From Fomes fomentarius (taxonomy: Eukaryota > Basidiomycota > Agaricomycetes > Polyporales > Polyporaceae): DNA of 64,000 bases. Location of the stretch: the NCBI GenBank assembly GCA_022606135.1, contig JABYQN010000005.1:2852001-2916000 (forward strand). Reading direction: 5' to 3'. A program made the translations under genes and the position numbers. Of this stretch, positions 34,878 to 46,528 are shown one piece after another. Numbering within the stretch: position 1 is the first letter of the stretch; each line of letters begins with the position of its first letter. The notes beneath the pieces are model-generated. The model was not told the origin of the DNA. It did not search any database and was given only the letters and a program-made list of their open reading frames with translations.

Positions 34878-35923
34878 GCAACTGGTCATCTGATGCAAAG
34901 CTCATAGGTGAGGAGGACAGAGAAGTTCCGCGAAATTCATTAACGTCAGAATGCCCAACAGTGTATCTCACTACTACTATGTAAGTCATGGACGCGGTCA
35001 GGGCACGGCGTATGAAGCTTCCTATCGATTCACACCTTGTCTGGGCTCCGGTTCCGGATACGATCAAGATCAGAGACTCACTGGATGCTCACAGCAGGGT
35101 AAATGGATAGACCATGCTGGACTCTTCATGATGGCTTGAACTGCGCTCTTCTCTTATCTTTCCGGTAAGTCTTCAGCCGGGTCAGTTGTTCGTCTATCCA
35201 TGTCGGGACTCCCCCTGAGTCCCCGAGACCAATGCCATATGTGAGTATCTTGTCGCTTCAGCTTGTTCGCGAGATTCAATGCACTGCTACTTCTAGCTTC
35301 ACGTTCTGGCGGGCCGAAATAGAAAGGCATCACCATGGGTCATTTCAGAACACTTTTGCCGTGACACGTGCTACAACTTGAACATGCTCGCAACTCCGGT
35401 GCCTTACGCATGATGAGGCCAGGGAGTGGAATATTTCTCCGCTCGTTACCTCAAATGCTGCTTAAAAAGGTACCAGATGGCGGAATAGACGAACAGCGTT
35501 GCGAGAACGCGGTCCGTCCAATTCCTTCACTTTCCACATGTGCAGGGGACCGGTATGCCCCTCTTGCCTTTACAAGGTCTTGTCATCTTCTTTGCCCGAT
35601 TTCTCTACTACCTTCCAGATGCCACGCCAAGTCAGCTTCGATATGTCGGATAGACCTTCTGTCTCGCCATCGTCCACGAGACATGGCATAGCAGCGTGCC
35701 CCTCATGATCATACGGGAAGAACCTCGCATGATCACCAGGTTGCGAAGAGTTGCCGCGACGTACTCTGATCATGTTCTCTCCATTTTTTTCGTAGGTCTC
35801 TGCATGCTATATAAACGTCTGGGCGTGTGTGATTGTGCGGGCGTAGCTACAGGCACGGCGGTTGCACGTTACTGCGTCTACCTACCCTTTGACTCGGATT
35901 CAAGACCTCCCCTGTGCTCGGAG
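34878..35923. other. Upstream region of the mannanase gene, no gene seen
   Basis: About 1 kb without a convincing ORF. Its right end carries the TATA box of the mannanase gene. Confidence 0.5.
35808..35815 (+). promoter_or_regulatory. TATA box of the mannanase gene
   Basis: TATATAAA 109 nt before the ATG at 35924, suiting a strongly inducible secreted-enzyme promoter. Confidence 0.7.
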
Positions 35924-38033
35924 ATGTTCGGCGCTAGCTTGGTCACTTTGGCTGTTGTCTTCGCACCTTTCGTGAACGCCGCGGTCCCGGATTGGGGGCA
36001 GGTACGCTTGTGTGTTTTGCTTGTAAGTTGTGCGGTCCTCATACTGATCATTCCACGCGCAGTGCGGTGGTCTCAACTGGTCCGGCGAAGCCAGTACGTT
36101 TGCATTCTCGTCACTCGTCAATAGTCGATGATCGCAATGTTGACTTCGTCGGGTCTGTATAGCTTGCGTTGCGGGATCGGTATGCACGGTTTTCAACCCG
36201 TACTACTCTCAATGCATTCCCGGTGCAAACTCGCCTACTACTACGACTGTCTCGCCCACGAGCACGACGACGACGACGGGACCGATCGTGACTCCCCCGC
36301 CGGTCTCGACTGGCTTCGTCAAGGTCTCTGGGCAGAAGTTCGTTCTGAACAGCGAGACGTACCCACTCATCGGGTGTGTGCTGTTGTGTTGAAAGCTGCT
36401 AAGGATTCGTGGCGTATTGGGCTAACGGGCAATCATGGCAGTGCGAACTCCTACTGGGTAGGACTTGGCGGATACAGCACGGATAACATGAACCAGGCCT
36501 TCTCTGACATCGTGAAGGCCGGTGGCACGACTGTCCGCACTTGGTGAGTATCGAGTGGGTTGTTCTCTGTTGACATGGTCGTGTGCTGATGAGGACATGT
36601 ATAGGGGATTCAACGAGGTCACGAGTGCGAACGGGATTTACTACCAGCTCTGGCAGAACGACAAGCCCACCATTAACACCGGTGCAACTGGTCTTCAGAA
36701 CTTCGGTGCGTCTGTTGGATGTCTACCATTGTTCTGGATCACCCCACTCATGTATGGTGCAATAAACAGACAATGTCGTGACTGCCGCGAAGGCAAACGG
36801 TATCCGCCTCATCGTTGCACTGTGAGTATCTTGGGATTGCCAGTGTTGGTATCACGGGGTAAAGGTCTCATCGTATGGATTTGTATCAGGACGAACAACT
36901 GGGCCGACTATGGCGGTATGGATGTCTACGTGAAGCAGATCACTGGGTCGGCGAATCATGACCTCTTCTACACGGACGCGAACGTGATTGTAAGTTCTGA
37001 CATCCTCCTTCACCCATTGTTCGAACACAACTGAGCTGTGCGTTCAGTCTGCGTTCAAGAGCTACATCCGAACTTTCGTGGGGCGGTACAAGGACGAGCC
37101 CACGATCTTGGCTTGGGAGCTCGCAAACGAGCCGAGGTGCAGGGGCAGCACTGGGTACGTCTTCTTCTTATGCCGCACGGCGTCGAATCTTATCTAAGTG
37201 GAATGACAGGACGACTAGCGGGAGCTGCACTACGAGGACTATCACGAACTGGGCCACTGACATCTCTGCGTTCATCAAGTCCATCGACTCCAATCACCTC
37301 GTTGCGATTGGTGATGAGGGTTTCTACAACCAGCCCAGCAACCCGAGTTATCCGTACCAGTGCGTATTCTTCACTACCACTATCACGATGAATGGTTCGG
37401 TTGATCTGTATTGACAGAGGTTCTGAGGGTATCGACTTCGATGCCAACTTGAACATAAGCTCAGTTGACTTTGGTACCGTTCATGTACGTCGTTGAGAAT
37501 TTCCCCCTGTTTCCCGAGAGCTCACGAACTTCTTGTACTGTAGCTCTACCCAGTGAGTAGTCCCCACGCATTCGGAAATATGCTCTGTGCTGACGAGCCG
37601 TTCTACAGGTGGGATGGGGACAGACGAGCGATCCGACCGGATGGGGCTCCCAGTGGATCACCGACCACGCCAAATCAGGGAAGACTGCCAACAAGCCTGT
37701 CATCCTCGAGGAGTTCGGTGTGACCGACAATCAGGCGTCCACCTACACCGCTTGGTACAATACCATCATCTCCTCTGGTTTGGCGGGTGATCTCATTTGG
37801 TGAGTTTGCTCTTCCCGAATTCATATTTGAGAGATTCGAGTGTTACCTTTACCTATCTACAGGCAAGCCGGTTCTCGCTTCCCTTCTGGCTCCACGCACG
37901 ACGATGGCTACACGGTGCGTGTGCTCGTCCTGTGAGATGTTTACTGTTGCTGACTATGAGACAGATTTACCCCGACGACCCGGTGTATCCCATCGAAGCC
38001 CAGCACGCTGCCGCTCTCAAGGCGCGAGGGTAG
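35924..38033 (+). CDS. Secreted endo-1,4-beta-mannanase, CBM1 plus GH5 (subfamily 7 type)
   Basis: Cleaves beta-1,4-mannan in wood hemicellulose outside the cell. The order is: signal peptide (MFGASLVTLAVVFAPFVNA), N-terminal cellulose-binding CBM1 (DWGQCGGLNWSG ... YYSQC with four Cys in the family spacing), a Thr/Pro/Ser-rich linker (SPTSTTTTTGPIV) and the GH5 domain. Catalytic residues are the acid/base Glu in AWELANEPRC and the nucleophile Glu in VILEEFGVT, with WVGLGGYSTDNM and FGTVHLYP as further landmarks. About a dozen short introns join cleanly from the ATG at 35924 to the TAG at 38031-38033. The mannanase and the GH10 xylanase 13 kb away both point to a wood-decay lifestyle. Confidence 0.93.
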
Positions 38034-38508
38034 AAACTCGGTATTGAAGGTCTTTCCTTCTTGTACTTTTACGGTTCACCTGGACATTCCAGTGTCGTCC
38101 TAGTGCACATATATGCCACCTCTGAGGTAAACGTGCAAGAGAGGGGAATTGTGCCATGTGAACGTGAACAAGGTCAGCGAGTAGTACACGAGCATTGAGT
38201 ATGCACTCAGCCTACCCATGTCGCCTGTGCCTCGACATACAAAGGCTCAAAGTCATCTTCGAGGCGGGCCGATACAAGGGTTTGTTGCGATCGAAACTGG
38301 AACCCGACCTGTCGTCAGCCACGACGCGATTCCCCGCCCGCAGAACGTAGGTAGGCCCGGATGTCAGCCTCTGGAAGTATATACCTCGCAGCCCCCGGTG
38401 CCCGCCTCCCCACCTACTTGCACTCGCACCACGATCTGCTTGGCGCAGGATACGACATTGCTACAGCGTTCAGCGTACGGTTCACTTAACTGCTTTCATA
38501 ACTTCACG

Positions 38509-39844
38509 ATGTCGAGGTCTACGTGCGAGAGCTACCGCGACAACGAGTTGGCGGCCACGACGTTCAAGACGCCCGACGGGATCCCGTTCTTCGGCTGGAC
38601 CGAGGACGGGCAGTATGTCAAGCTGTCGATCGAAGATGTTCGGCGGATGTATGACGCTTGGGAGGGCAGACAGGCGGGTGGGTCGCTTGTCCGAGCTATA
38701 CCTTGATTAGTGCACTCAGACGTCCATGTCCCGTAGCCCTGAGAGCGGAGAAGGCGGCAGCGGAGGAGGCGAAGAGACGGGAGGAAGAAGTCGAGGAGGA
38801 ACTCTGTGTTGAGAAGATGATCGAGGTGAGTGCTGGACGCATGCTCGCTGTTTCGTGTACTTTAACGTCTGCAACATCATGCAGATTGAGGAGGAGGAAG
38901 TCGTCGAGGAAATCAAGCTCGACGTCGTTGCGAAGGCCTCGATGGCCATTTCACCGCCTGCGGGGGTCACCACCAGGATCTTTATCAAGGTCACCGACCC
39001 CGGCAACTTAAGTGTCATTTTGCTGGATCTTCCCCTTCCCGTGTTCGACGATGATAACACTGTCAACACCGCGGCGGTCGCGAGGTGAGTGCTTCATATG
39101 TTATCGAGGCGAACGCGTGGCTGACAATTAGTCGACAGGTCGGTCAAGGTGTTCGTCGACGGGGAACCCGCCGCCCCTGTACCGGCGCGCACGTCTTCAT
39201 CCGCGTCTGCGATCGGTTCCGACCTGCTAAAATGTTTCCATGTGAAGCTTGCCCTGGCTGCTTCGGCTTGCGAGGATGATGAAGACGAACTCGAAGAGCG
39301 TGAGGTCGAGTCACTGATCTTTACGACCGAGGATGAGAGTGAGAGAAAGGAGAACGTGAACGATGGGTGCGTTGTGACGGCGCGGAGTGAGGAGGCCGAG
39401 GGGGCGCAGAAGGAGGTGCTGGAGGTGCTGAAGGTGCTGAAGACGAAGACGAAGACAAAGACGAAGACACGGTCGGGTGGGAAGAGCATAAGCATGAGTG
39501 TCGAGGCCGAGGGCAACGTAAGTAACCGCTTCATCCTCACCATTGTACGAGTGATCCGATTCCATTGGTCTACAGAAGCAGTCGACAAGGGTACGCACGC
39601 GCAAGGACTCCGGTCCACCGCCCCTTCGCCTTGGGAATTCCGATACCAAAAGCACCGCCCAACGCCAGAGGCACACCCTCTCGTCCGTAGGCAACCAGAT
39701 TCGACCACATTATATGATCCGGTCCTGGTACGAACGCTTCTTTTCCGTCCAATGCCGAGGCTGACTCCGAGTCCTGAACACTGCAGGGGCAAGCTGCCAC
39801 AAGCCGAGTTTAGTCAAGAGCAAAACACAAGCACGGCAAATTGA
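38509..39844 (+). CDS. Unknown protein, duplicated family, copy A
   Basis: Not recognised. The ATG at 38509 opens MSRSTCESYRDNELAATTFK, followed by TPDGIPFFGWTEDGQYVK. Spliced exons then give a Glu/Lys-rich coiled coil (AEKAAAEEAKRREEEVEEEL), a possible beta-rich segment (TRIFIKVTDPGNLSVILLDL), SVKVFVDGEPAAPVPA, and a Lys/Thr tract (KTKTKTKTKTRSGGKS). The tail is basic (QSTRVRTRKDS), with a last small exon ending in QEQNTSTAN. The final two introns (58 and 59 nt) together restore the frame. Copy B shows the same exon structure, which supports the model. The charge pattern suggests a nuclear or RNA-associated protein, but that is inference. Confidence 0.65.
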
Positions 39845-39890
39845 GAGGTGGCGGTGTTCATCGGCTCACCGTTTTGAAGTCTCGAGAAGG

Positions 39891-40022
39891 GTACGGGGAG
39901 GTCCCTTCCCGTTGCAGGTGAGTGTTTCCTACCCCGAGGGAGGGACTTTGGTCCTGGCGCATACCTCTTCGTGGTCCTCGGGACGAGTACCCACTCTACC
40001 GGAGTGGGGAAACCAAAATGCG
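39891..40022. ncRNA. Conserved structured 3' block, copy A (candidate RNA element)
   Basis: 132 nt just after the stop of copy A. By eye it differs from copy B (49075-49209) at only two bases and one 3-nt indel, far less than most coding exons. It can fold into two hairpins: ACGGGGAG/CTTCCCGT with loop GTCC (39893-39912, one G-U pair) and CCCACTC/GAGTGGG with a 5-nt loop (39990-40008). It also contains CAGGTGAGT, a perfect splice donor. Function unknown: it may be a 3'UTR element, a non-coding RNA, or an unrecognised exon on either strand. Confidence 0.4.
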
Positions 40023-40130
40023 TTCTCATGTATAGTATGTCTGCTTGGCTTCCGATCATGTACCCCTTGGCAATTATAATCGATGTTTCTGTGGGTCACA
40101 TCGCCAGCAACTGAATCAGGTCAAAAGCAG

Positions 40131-40724
40131 TGTGTTTTTATCTTTTATCCCGGCTTTCTGAAGGGAATTCACTGATTGTCGGTTTGCACAATTGCACATC
40201 ATACTCAGCAAGACAGACACCTTAGGTGTGCATCGAGTGCTTCTCGTCCATCATTGCACCTCCGCACCTCCACTGCTGAAATTGATGTATACTCTGCATA
40301 TTACAGGTACTCACCCATATTCCCTTTCTTCAAGGACCTCTGCCTGCCTCTTCATTTGAATGATGTACCTCCCTGTCTTGCCCTGGAAGTGTACGAGCTT
40401 GTCATGTCGTACGGAGGGACACTGATTATTCACAAACACGACAGCACCAGGTAGACTTAAAAGGTAATGATCAGCATGGGGGACCTGCCTAAGCCTTCAA
40501 AGCTTCATGACGTTGCCCTTCGCCATTTACCTGCACTGCACAGTTCAGCCAATCATAGGCATAACCGATATCAACACGAAATAAGTACGATCTACGAATG
40601 GGTGATACGTTCAGAGTGAAAAAAGTGGTATTATGTGCCACCACAAAGCTCGTGGAGAGCGAGGACGAAGGAGATCAGACTGGAACCTGAACATTGCACG
40701 TGAAGTAAAAGTCACATCAAATTA
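40131..40724. other. Intergenic region, no gene seen
   Basis: About 590 nt between duplicated copy A and the 3' end of the minus-strand deaminase gene. No coding signal was seen. Confidence 0.5.
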
Positions 40725-42921
40725 TCACAAGAAATACTGGTCAAAGTCAGAGGGCGGTACGGTGAACGAATTCAGAGCTGGCATGTCTGTGGCGGACATC
40801 GCAGGGGACGTTTGGGTAGACTTCGCAAGACCGCCACGCACAATCTCAAACAAGATCTCCAAAAGCCGCTGCCTCATGTCCTGTAGTACCTTTGCGGGGA
40901 TACCCGGAGGAGGCATCCAAGGGAAGATCCCGGCATGAGTCCCGGGGAGCTCAAAGACCGGGAACTTATTCGGGTCCGTCTGTAACCCCCGCCACTCCTT
41001 GAGGGATGAAGACAACATGTTGCAGCAGTAGCAACATTTCTTGCTGACCCCAATTCGAACTGGCGAAGCGGCGGGCTGGTGGGAATGAAACACAGCGGTT
41101 CAAATACGGCCTCACGTCACGCAAGACTGTTCACATACCAGTACGGCTCCTATTGCCCAAAGATTGCCGTCCTTGTCCTTGAATTTGTCGTTGTTGTTGG
41201 CAATACCATACGCGACCCCCATGAGAGCCGCCTCTGCATGCACCGTTGCGCCGTCCTTGATCGACTCGAGTTTGGTCGATGGAAGTCGTTCCTTGGACAC
41301 CTTCTCGATCGCAGTCTTCATTTCCCCTCTCTCATGCTCCTCGAAGTCCATTGCCTCTAACAACGCCTCTAATATCTTGCCCTGTAGCTCCTCAACTACC
41401 ATCGTCGTCACGTCAGGGCGATTAGGGATCATGGTGATCAACTCCATCTCCACGGAGACCTCACCAAGCCGACCCAATGCGGCCACATCGTGGGCAGATG
41501 TGTAGGGAATGACGATAGTTTGGAGATAACGGAGGACGTGTTGTTTAGATGACTCATGTTCGACCTGACGGCCATCCTCTGGATCGAGTCAGATCATACA
41601 TTCAGCATTCGATTGCGATGGCGAGGCTTACCGACGTCTTCCGCCTCGTCAGACTCATCCCCCCCTCCGGCGGAGGCGGAAATACCAGCAGTCGTCGTCG
41701 ACGCTGTAAACGCCAACGTCAATCATCCCAGTAGGCAAACGTTGAGTCTCGGGTTCAAGCGTACACACCCTCTCTTGCACGTGGGGACATTTTGGCATCG
41801 TACTTTTCCTGTAAGTCGCCGGCGAGTACAGGCGTGATGAGATGGCCCACCACACCAGACTTGAGCATAACATGGAGTGTCTTCATCGTCACAAAGGCGA
41901 TATCCGCATATTTCGAACTAGGAGGAGGCATGGGGACAGGCTGTCTCTGCTTCTTGTCCCTCTCGGCCTTGAACACGTCCTCAAGGATCTCGAGACATTT
42001 GACGAGGACATTGCACCAGTTCTTGGCGTTATGCGACGAGACCATATAGGATTTTGGGTCGTCAGAGCAAGGCTGTACACCATTCAATCTAAATAGAGCA
42101 GTGGGCGCCTCAATTGTGACCTTCTTCAACTCGAGGGATCGCGGTGGATCGCTGTTATACCATTGCGCAATGATGTGGATGGGGTGCTCTCCCCAGATAT
42201 TCCTCCCGTTGGTGATCCTGGCGTAGATCTTCGGATAGGCACGGCGGATGATGAAGAGGAAGACATTGTGCGAGAGATCTTGCCAATCCGCCTTATCTGC
42301 ATTGATGCAGTAGTTCATGATGGCGTTCACATCTTCCAGGTGCTGCGTAAAGGTAAATTCTCTGCAAACACACAATATTTCAGGATCCACAAACGCCGAT
42401 GGCCACATCCACACAGACGTACTCTCGGCCATCCTTCCACTTGAGCAGATCCTCGGCGTTCTCGGAAGGCGATATGTGCTGTTTGACAACTTCCGCACAA
42501 CCGTCACGGACCTGACTGTTCCTTGTGACTACGGACAACTTGATGCCCTCGCTGTCCAGATATCCCGTCACCGCGACCACTCTGTTGCCGGCGGGATCGG
42601 AGGTGGGGTGGCCGGTGTTGAGGACGAATGCAAGACTGGACCACGAGGCGAGGTTCCGCTCTGAAGGGGGACCATAACGATGTCCAGTCATGAGAGACGT
42701 GAGGAGGAAGATGTCTCGACTGACGGACACATCTCCCAAGATAACTTCGGTAGCCAATGCCAAGTTTGAGTTTGGAGTGTGGGGAGGAGACAAGAGGAGC
42801 GGGGTATCTGGACAAGAGATGCACATAATAAGAACGGAATGTACTCGCATCGTCTAAAGCGCTCAATTCACACCCAGCGTATGACTCTGCCACACTCGTT
42901 CGTCGGTTCTGCACCTTCCAT
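40725..42921 (-). CDS. OTT_1508-type predicted nucleic-acid/nucleotide deaminase
   Basis: Zinc-dependent deaminase-fold protein of the OTT_1508-like group found in many fungi; substrate unknown. The C-terminal region holds the metal site: HAE in DGATVHAEAALMGVAYG and the paired cysteines in IGVSKKCCYCCNML, followed by FELPGTHAGIFPW. The N-terminal two thirds is helical (HLEDVNAIMNYCINADKADW, FLFIIRRAYPKIYARITNG). Exons join cleanly, for example RARE to ASTTTAGISASAGGGDES, and AIGAVL to PAASPVRIGV. The first exon is uncertain: ATG 42921 followed by a GTGCAG donor gives ME-DTPLLLSPPHTP; the frame continues from 42813. About 650 residues. It sits between the two copies of the duplicated unknown gene. 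Confidence 0.75.
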
Positions 42922-44455
42922 ACTTAACGCCTGATGGTAGTATCTTTCAGAATTCAGGGCAAGAGGACAGCTCCGGTCGGCGCAGGGCGTGCGCGCTGGA
43001 AGAACCCATCGAATTGTGTAGGAAAGCGAACCAGCCATAGTGCGTTCCCATTCTGGTGGCGCGCGATTCAATGGTGAGTCGCCCCTTGTGCATTACACTC
43101 ATGTTGGCATGCAGCGAATGAGCCATGAGACGAGGATGCGGAGGACCGACCACAATGGCGTAGAAACGTTGGACGGAAAGTGTGGAAGACTGGCCACCAG
43201 AACGTACGTTTCGTCTCTAGCTTTCATCGACCTTTTCTTCTTATCCCTCTCTTTGCACACGCTCGCGCTCGCGCACACGGTTTCTAATTGTGACCACGCA
43301 CGAGTCAATACTCTCCATGACTGATCAAGTCGTCTACACTGCGCTCGCACCCGTACAACAAGTTGAAGAACGTCAGCCTGCGTACCGCGGACACCGTAGA
43401 CGCCGTCATCTGTACGTCCTTTGTCTCCGTCCTTCGCATCCGATCATCCTCCACATCTCCATTTTGCACGAATTCCTTTCATTCTTGACTGTCGTGACCC
43501 CAGTGTTCGCTATAGAGGCGATAAAATTCCCTTCCGTAGGCTGATAAGATCTTGAAGAAATTGAATGCCGTTTCCCTCTATCGTTGGACTTCGCTATAAT
43601 GCAGATCCCAGGCACTGTGGGTAAATCTTTGCATACATAGTGAGTAGTATACTCTCAACATACTAGCCATTATTCTCCGACTCATTCTCAGTACACATTA
43701 AGCGACCCATAAGTGGGACCGAGGGCATTGAGGAGGTATCCGGGTGCGAGCGCTTCGACTTGTGGCTGATAGTCAAGCTACCTAACTCCCGAGTAAGCGA
43801 CAGCGCGATTCTCACACATAACCAACTGGCAGATCAAGTGATAAAACCTACACAGCGTACCGCAAACTCACCGCACCTTCCAAGTTCCCCAACCGCCACG
43901 CAGTCGTTCCTGTCCAGCAGCATATATTTTGGGACTCAAGCATCATCACACCTTATCATCTCCAGAATCCCACCAGCACTGGTTCCATGGGAGTGGAGAC
44001 TGCGCACCAGGTCATGCAAAAGGGCAGCACACCTACCCAAGGCTCACGCGTTCCAACTCAGCCGAAAAAGTCTGTAGTTCCACAGCTGAACGCATTACGA
44101 ATACGAGCATTAGTACGAAGTCGCCGACACAGCTAACATACCTATCCCATCTCCCAGTATCACCCCCCTTCCCCCCCTCCCTCCCAATCCGCCCGGCGAC
44201 TCGCACGAGTTGTGGTCAGCAGCACCAGTAAAGATATAGCACAGAGCTAGAACAGCGTCATCGTCATCATAACACACGTCCCAATCGTCCAACCGTCCAA
44301 CCGTCCTGCCAGCGATTCGGAAGCATTGCGTGTGTGTGCGAGTGTGCAAGAGCAAGTTTAGGCAGCCCGCTCGATCCAACAAAACGACCCCCCAGTCCAA
44401 CACGGCCGCCGGTGCACGCGGTCGCGCAGTACGTACGTGCCGATCGTCCTGTAGG
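42922..44455. other. Intergenic region with only weak ORFs
   Basis: 1.5 kb between the 5' end of the deaminase (-) and the 3' end of the aspartic protease (-). A plus-strand series near 43070-43550 (ATG-GTGAGT, AG-CGAATGAGCC, AACG-GTACGT) has good splice signals, and an ATG at 43317 opens a short frame, but no protein family is recognisable. Around 44285-44310 there is a small CGTCCAAC direct repeat. Confidence 0.4.
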
Positions 44456-46528
44456 CTATAGCACGAGCGCGAGCAGTGCCACGCCGAGTGACACTGGCCA
44501 CGACATCGCGAGACCCGGCGAAAGCGCCGACGCGCCGTTCGAGCTGTCTGTTTCGATCGGGTTCAGAGGGTCCGCTGTTATCACCGGGAGGTCAGCATCT
44601 TTCACAACGATGAGGACCGCCGCACACTGCACAGACAGCACTGCGACAGCCACCAGAGCGAGAGGAAAGACGGTTACTCACATGCGCTCGAGCCAGACGG
44701 CAGCGGGTCGCTTGGAGATTTTAACGTTGCGCTAGGAACGATCATGGGTGCACCTGTAGAGAGGGAACCAGGAGAGACGGAGAGTGCGGTGATTGATGCA
44801 TCAGAACGAGAAGCGCTCGTCAAGGAAGACGCGGAAGAGGGAGAGGACGAGGACGAGGACGAGGAAGAGGGTCGAGAAGCCACCGGGGAAGACGGAGCTT
44901 GTCAAATTCACGTCGACTGCGGGGTGGAGAAGGGCAGGGAGGAGAGTACGTACCGGGTGAACCGCCCGTCGCTTCCGACAGCTGTGCGAAGCCCACGGAG
45001 GGCGGGTCCGCGCGGAAGACGCTGTACACATTTTTCTGCATGGATTGTGAAATTTGTGCGTGGGGTTGTGTCAGTGTAGACATAGATAATGAATGAAGGC
45101 GGCGTTAGCGAGGATCACGACACGCAAAAAATACACGATGTGGCACGAGGAAGATACTGACGAGGAATGTGTCTCCGACGACCCACACGGGATTGCCTCC
45201 TCCGCTGCCGATGTTGGAGCCCAGGGAGAGGTCAAAGATGCCGCCGAGGCAGAAACCGCGAGCGACAGTGCCCAAGTTCATGTCTGCATCACTGATGGGC
45301 CACGACTTCCCTCCGAACGCGATCGATATCTGGACCTCTGTGTCGCAGGCTGCGGACAGGGGGAATAGCGGCTATTAATAGCTGCTCGTGTCACAAGGAC
45401 GTTGAAGATAACTTACGAAACGCCCAGAAACCCTCCATGCTGCCCCCGAGAGGCTGCGCACCGTCGATGGCACCGTATATGGCGTTTACGGCATCAGAGG
45501 GGCCACCGATGAGCGTAGTACCAGTGTCGATCGCGGAAAGCGCGTCGTCCCCGGTGGGGATAGACACAGATTTGCCCTGTACAGTTATGCCTGCGGTCCC
45601 GTCAATTTTCATCAGGATGCACTGCGCTGCACAGTTCGTGAAGCACACGTACTGGTCATCTCGAGCAACCAGAACTTGGGGGGCGACGTCTGTGTGAGGG
45701 GAAGGAACTCGATATCGCCGGTGAATAGGGAGCTGTTCGTGCCGCCGAGGGTCATCACGCCTCCCTCTTGCTCTTCCGGAGGGTTGTCATCGTCAAGGTG
45801 GCGCTCGAGGAAGAAGGATATTTCGGGAGAGTTAAATTGGTTGTTATTGATCAGGGTCTGCCAGAAGGGCGTGGCCTGTGTGGAGGCGAGGGCTTCAAAT
45901 GCCAGACCCAAGATGCCGGAGACGTCGCCGTCAAGGAGACCGTCAGTCATCCGCTGGACAACGACGAAGCGCTGCGGGTTGACGGTGAAGCCAGACATGG
46001 AGACAGTGTCCGAGGCCAACACGCCTGAGACCTGACCGCTGCCGTAGGTGATGCCAACGGTCTGTGCTTGGCCGGAGGCACCGGTAATCTGTTGAATGGA
46101 AGACGACTTGGTGGGATCAAATGGAGGAGTCTGGCCACAGGAGAGACATTGGGCGGAGGCGACCCAGAGGTCAGAAGAGCCGGTATCGAGAACGACCTTG
46201 AAGGATTGGGGAGGGGTGCCAATTGTGATTTGTCCGATGTAGGACGCGTCCGCATGCTAGAAGATGTTGGAATGCAGGGCTGAATAGGAGACGAAGCGTG
46301 ACGGACCTGGTTGATTATGCCCACTCCTACTGTCTCTGCACGTTTGGCGTTGGGCTTGTTGAAGCCATACTTGTTGCGAAGAAAGTCAGCGTTAGCGGAG
46401 AAGCGGTCGAGAGAAGCGTTGTGAGCGGCCGAACGGCGAACGAGGGGGACATGGAGCGGTTTGGGGACGTAGGTGGGGGTAGCGGCGACAGCAAAGACAA
46501 GGGATAGCAAGGGGAGAAGTGTATACAT
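44456..46528 (-). CDS. GPI-anchored pepsin-family aspartic protease (yapsin-like)
   Basis: Secreted or cell-surface A1-family protease. The ATG at 46528 opens a signal peptide (MYTLLPLLSLVFAVAATPTY) and propeptide. The mature part carries both catalytic motifs, VVLDTGSSDLWVAS and LSAIDTGTTLIGG, as well as ITYGSGQVSGVLASD, GILGLAFEALAS and WVVGDTFL. It keeps the expected late region NVYSVFRADPPSVGFAQL. A Ser-rich, probably O-glycosylated spacer (about 10 consecutive Ser, then SASRSDASITALSVSPGS) precedes a C-terminal GPI signal: small residues SSNGASALS, then the hydrophobic SWPVSLGVALLALVL at the stop. The exact splice into the Ser-rich exon is uncertain. It may process wall proteins or digest external protein. 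Confidence 0.88.

Larger units (their letters stand above)
38300..40130 (+). repeat. Segmental duplication, copy A
   Basis: Direct repeat of the segment at about 47,700-49,330, 9.4 kb apart and in the same orientation. Similarity covers the 5' flank, all exons and introns of the unknown gene, and about 200 nt of 3' flank. Conservation is patchy: near-identical blocks alternate with diverged exons. Borders are by eye and approximate; no terminal repeats or target-site duplications were seen. Confidence 0.85.

Noticed and set aside
43040..43560. Possible multi-exon small gene on the plus strand
   Set aside because: Good donor and acceptor strings exist, but the resulting peptides match no family and several joins are equally possible.
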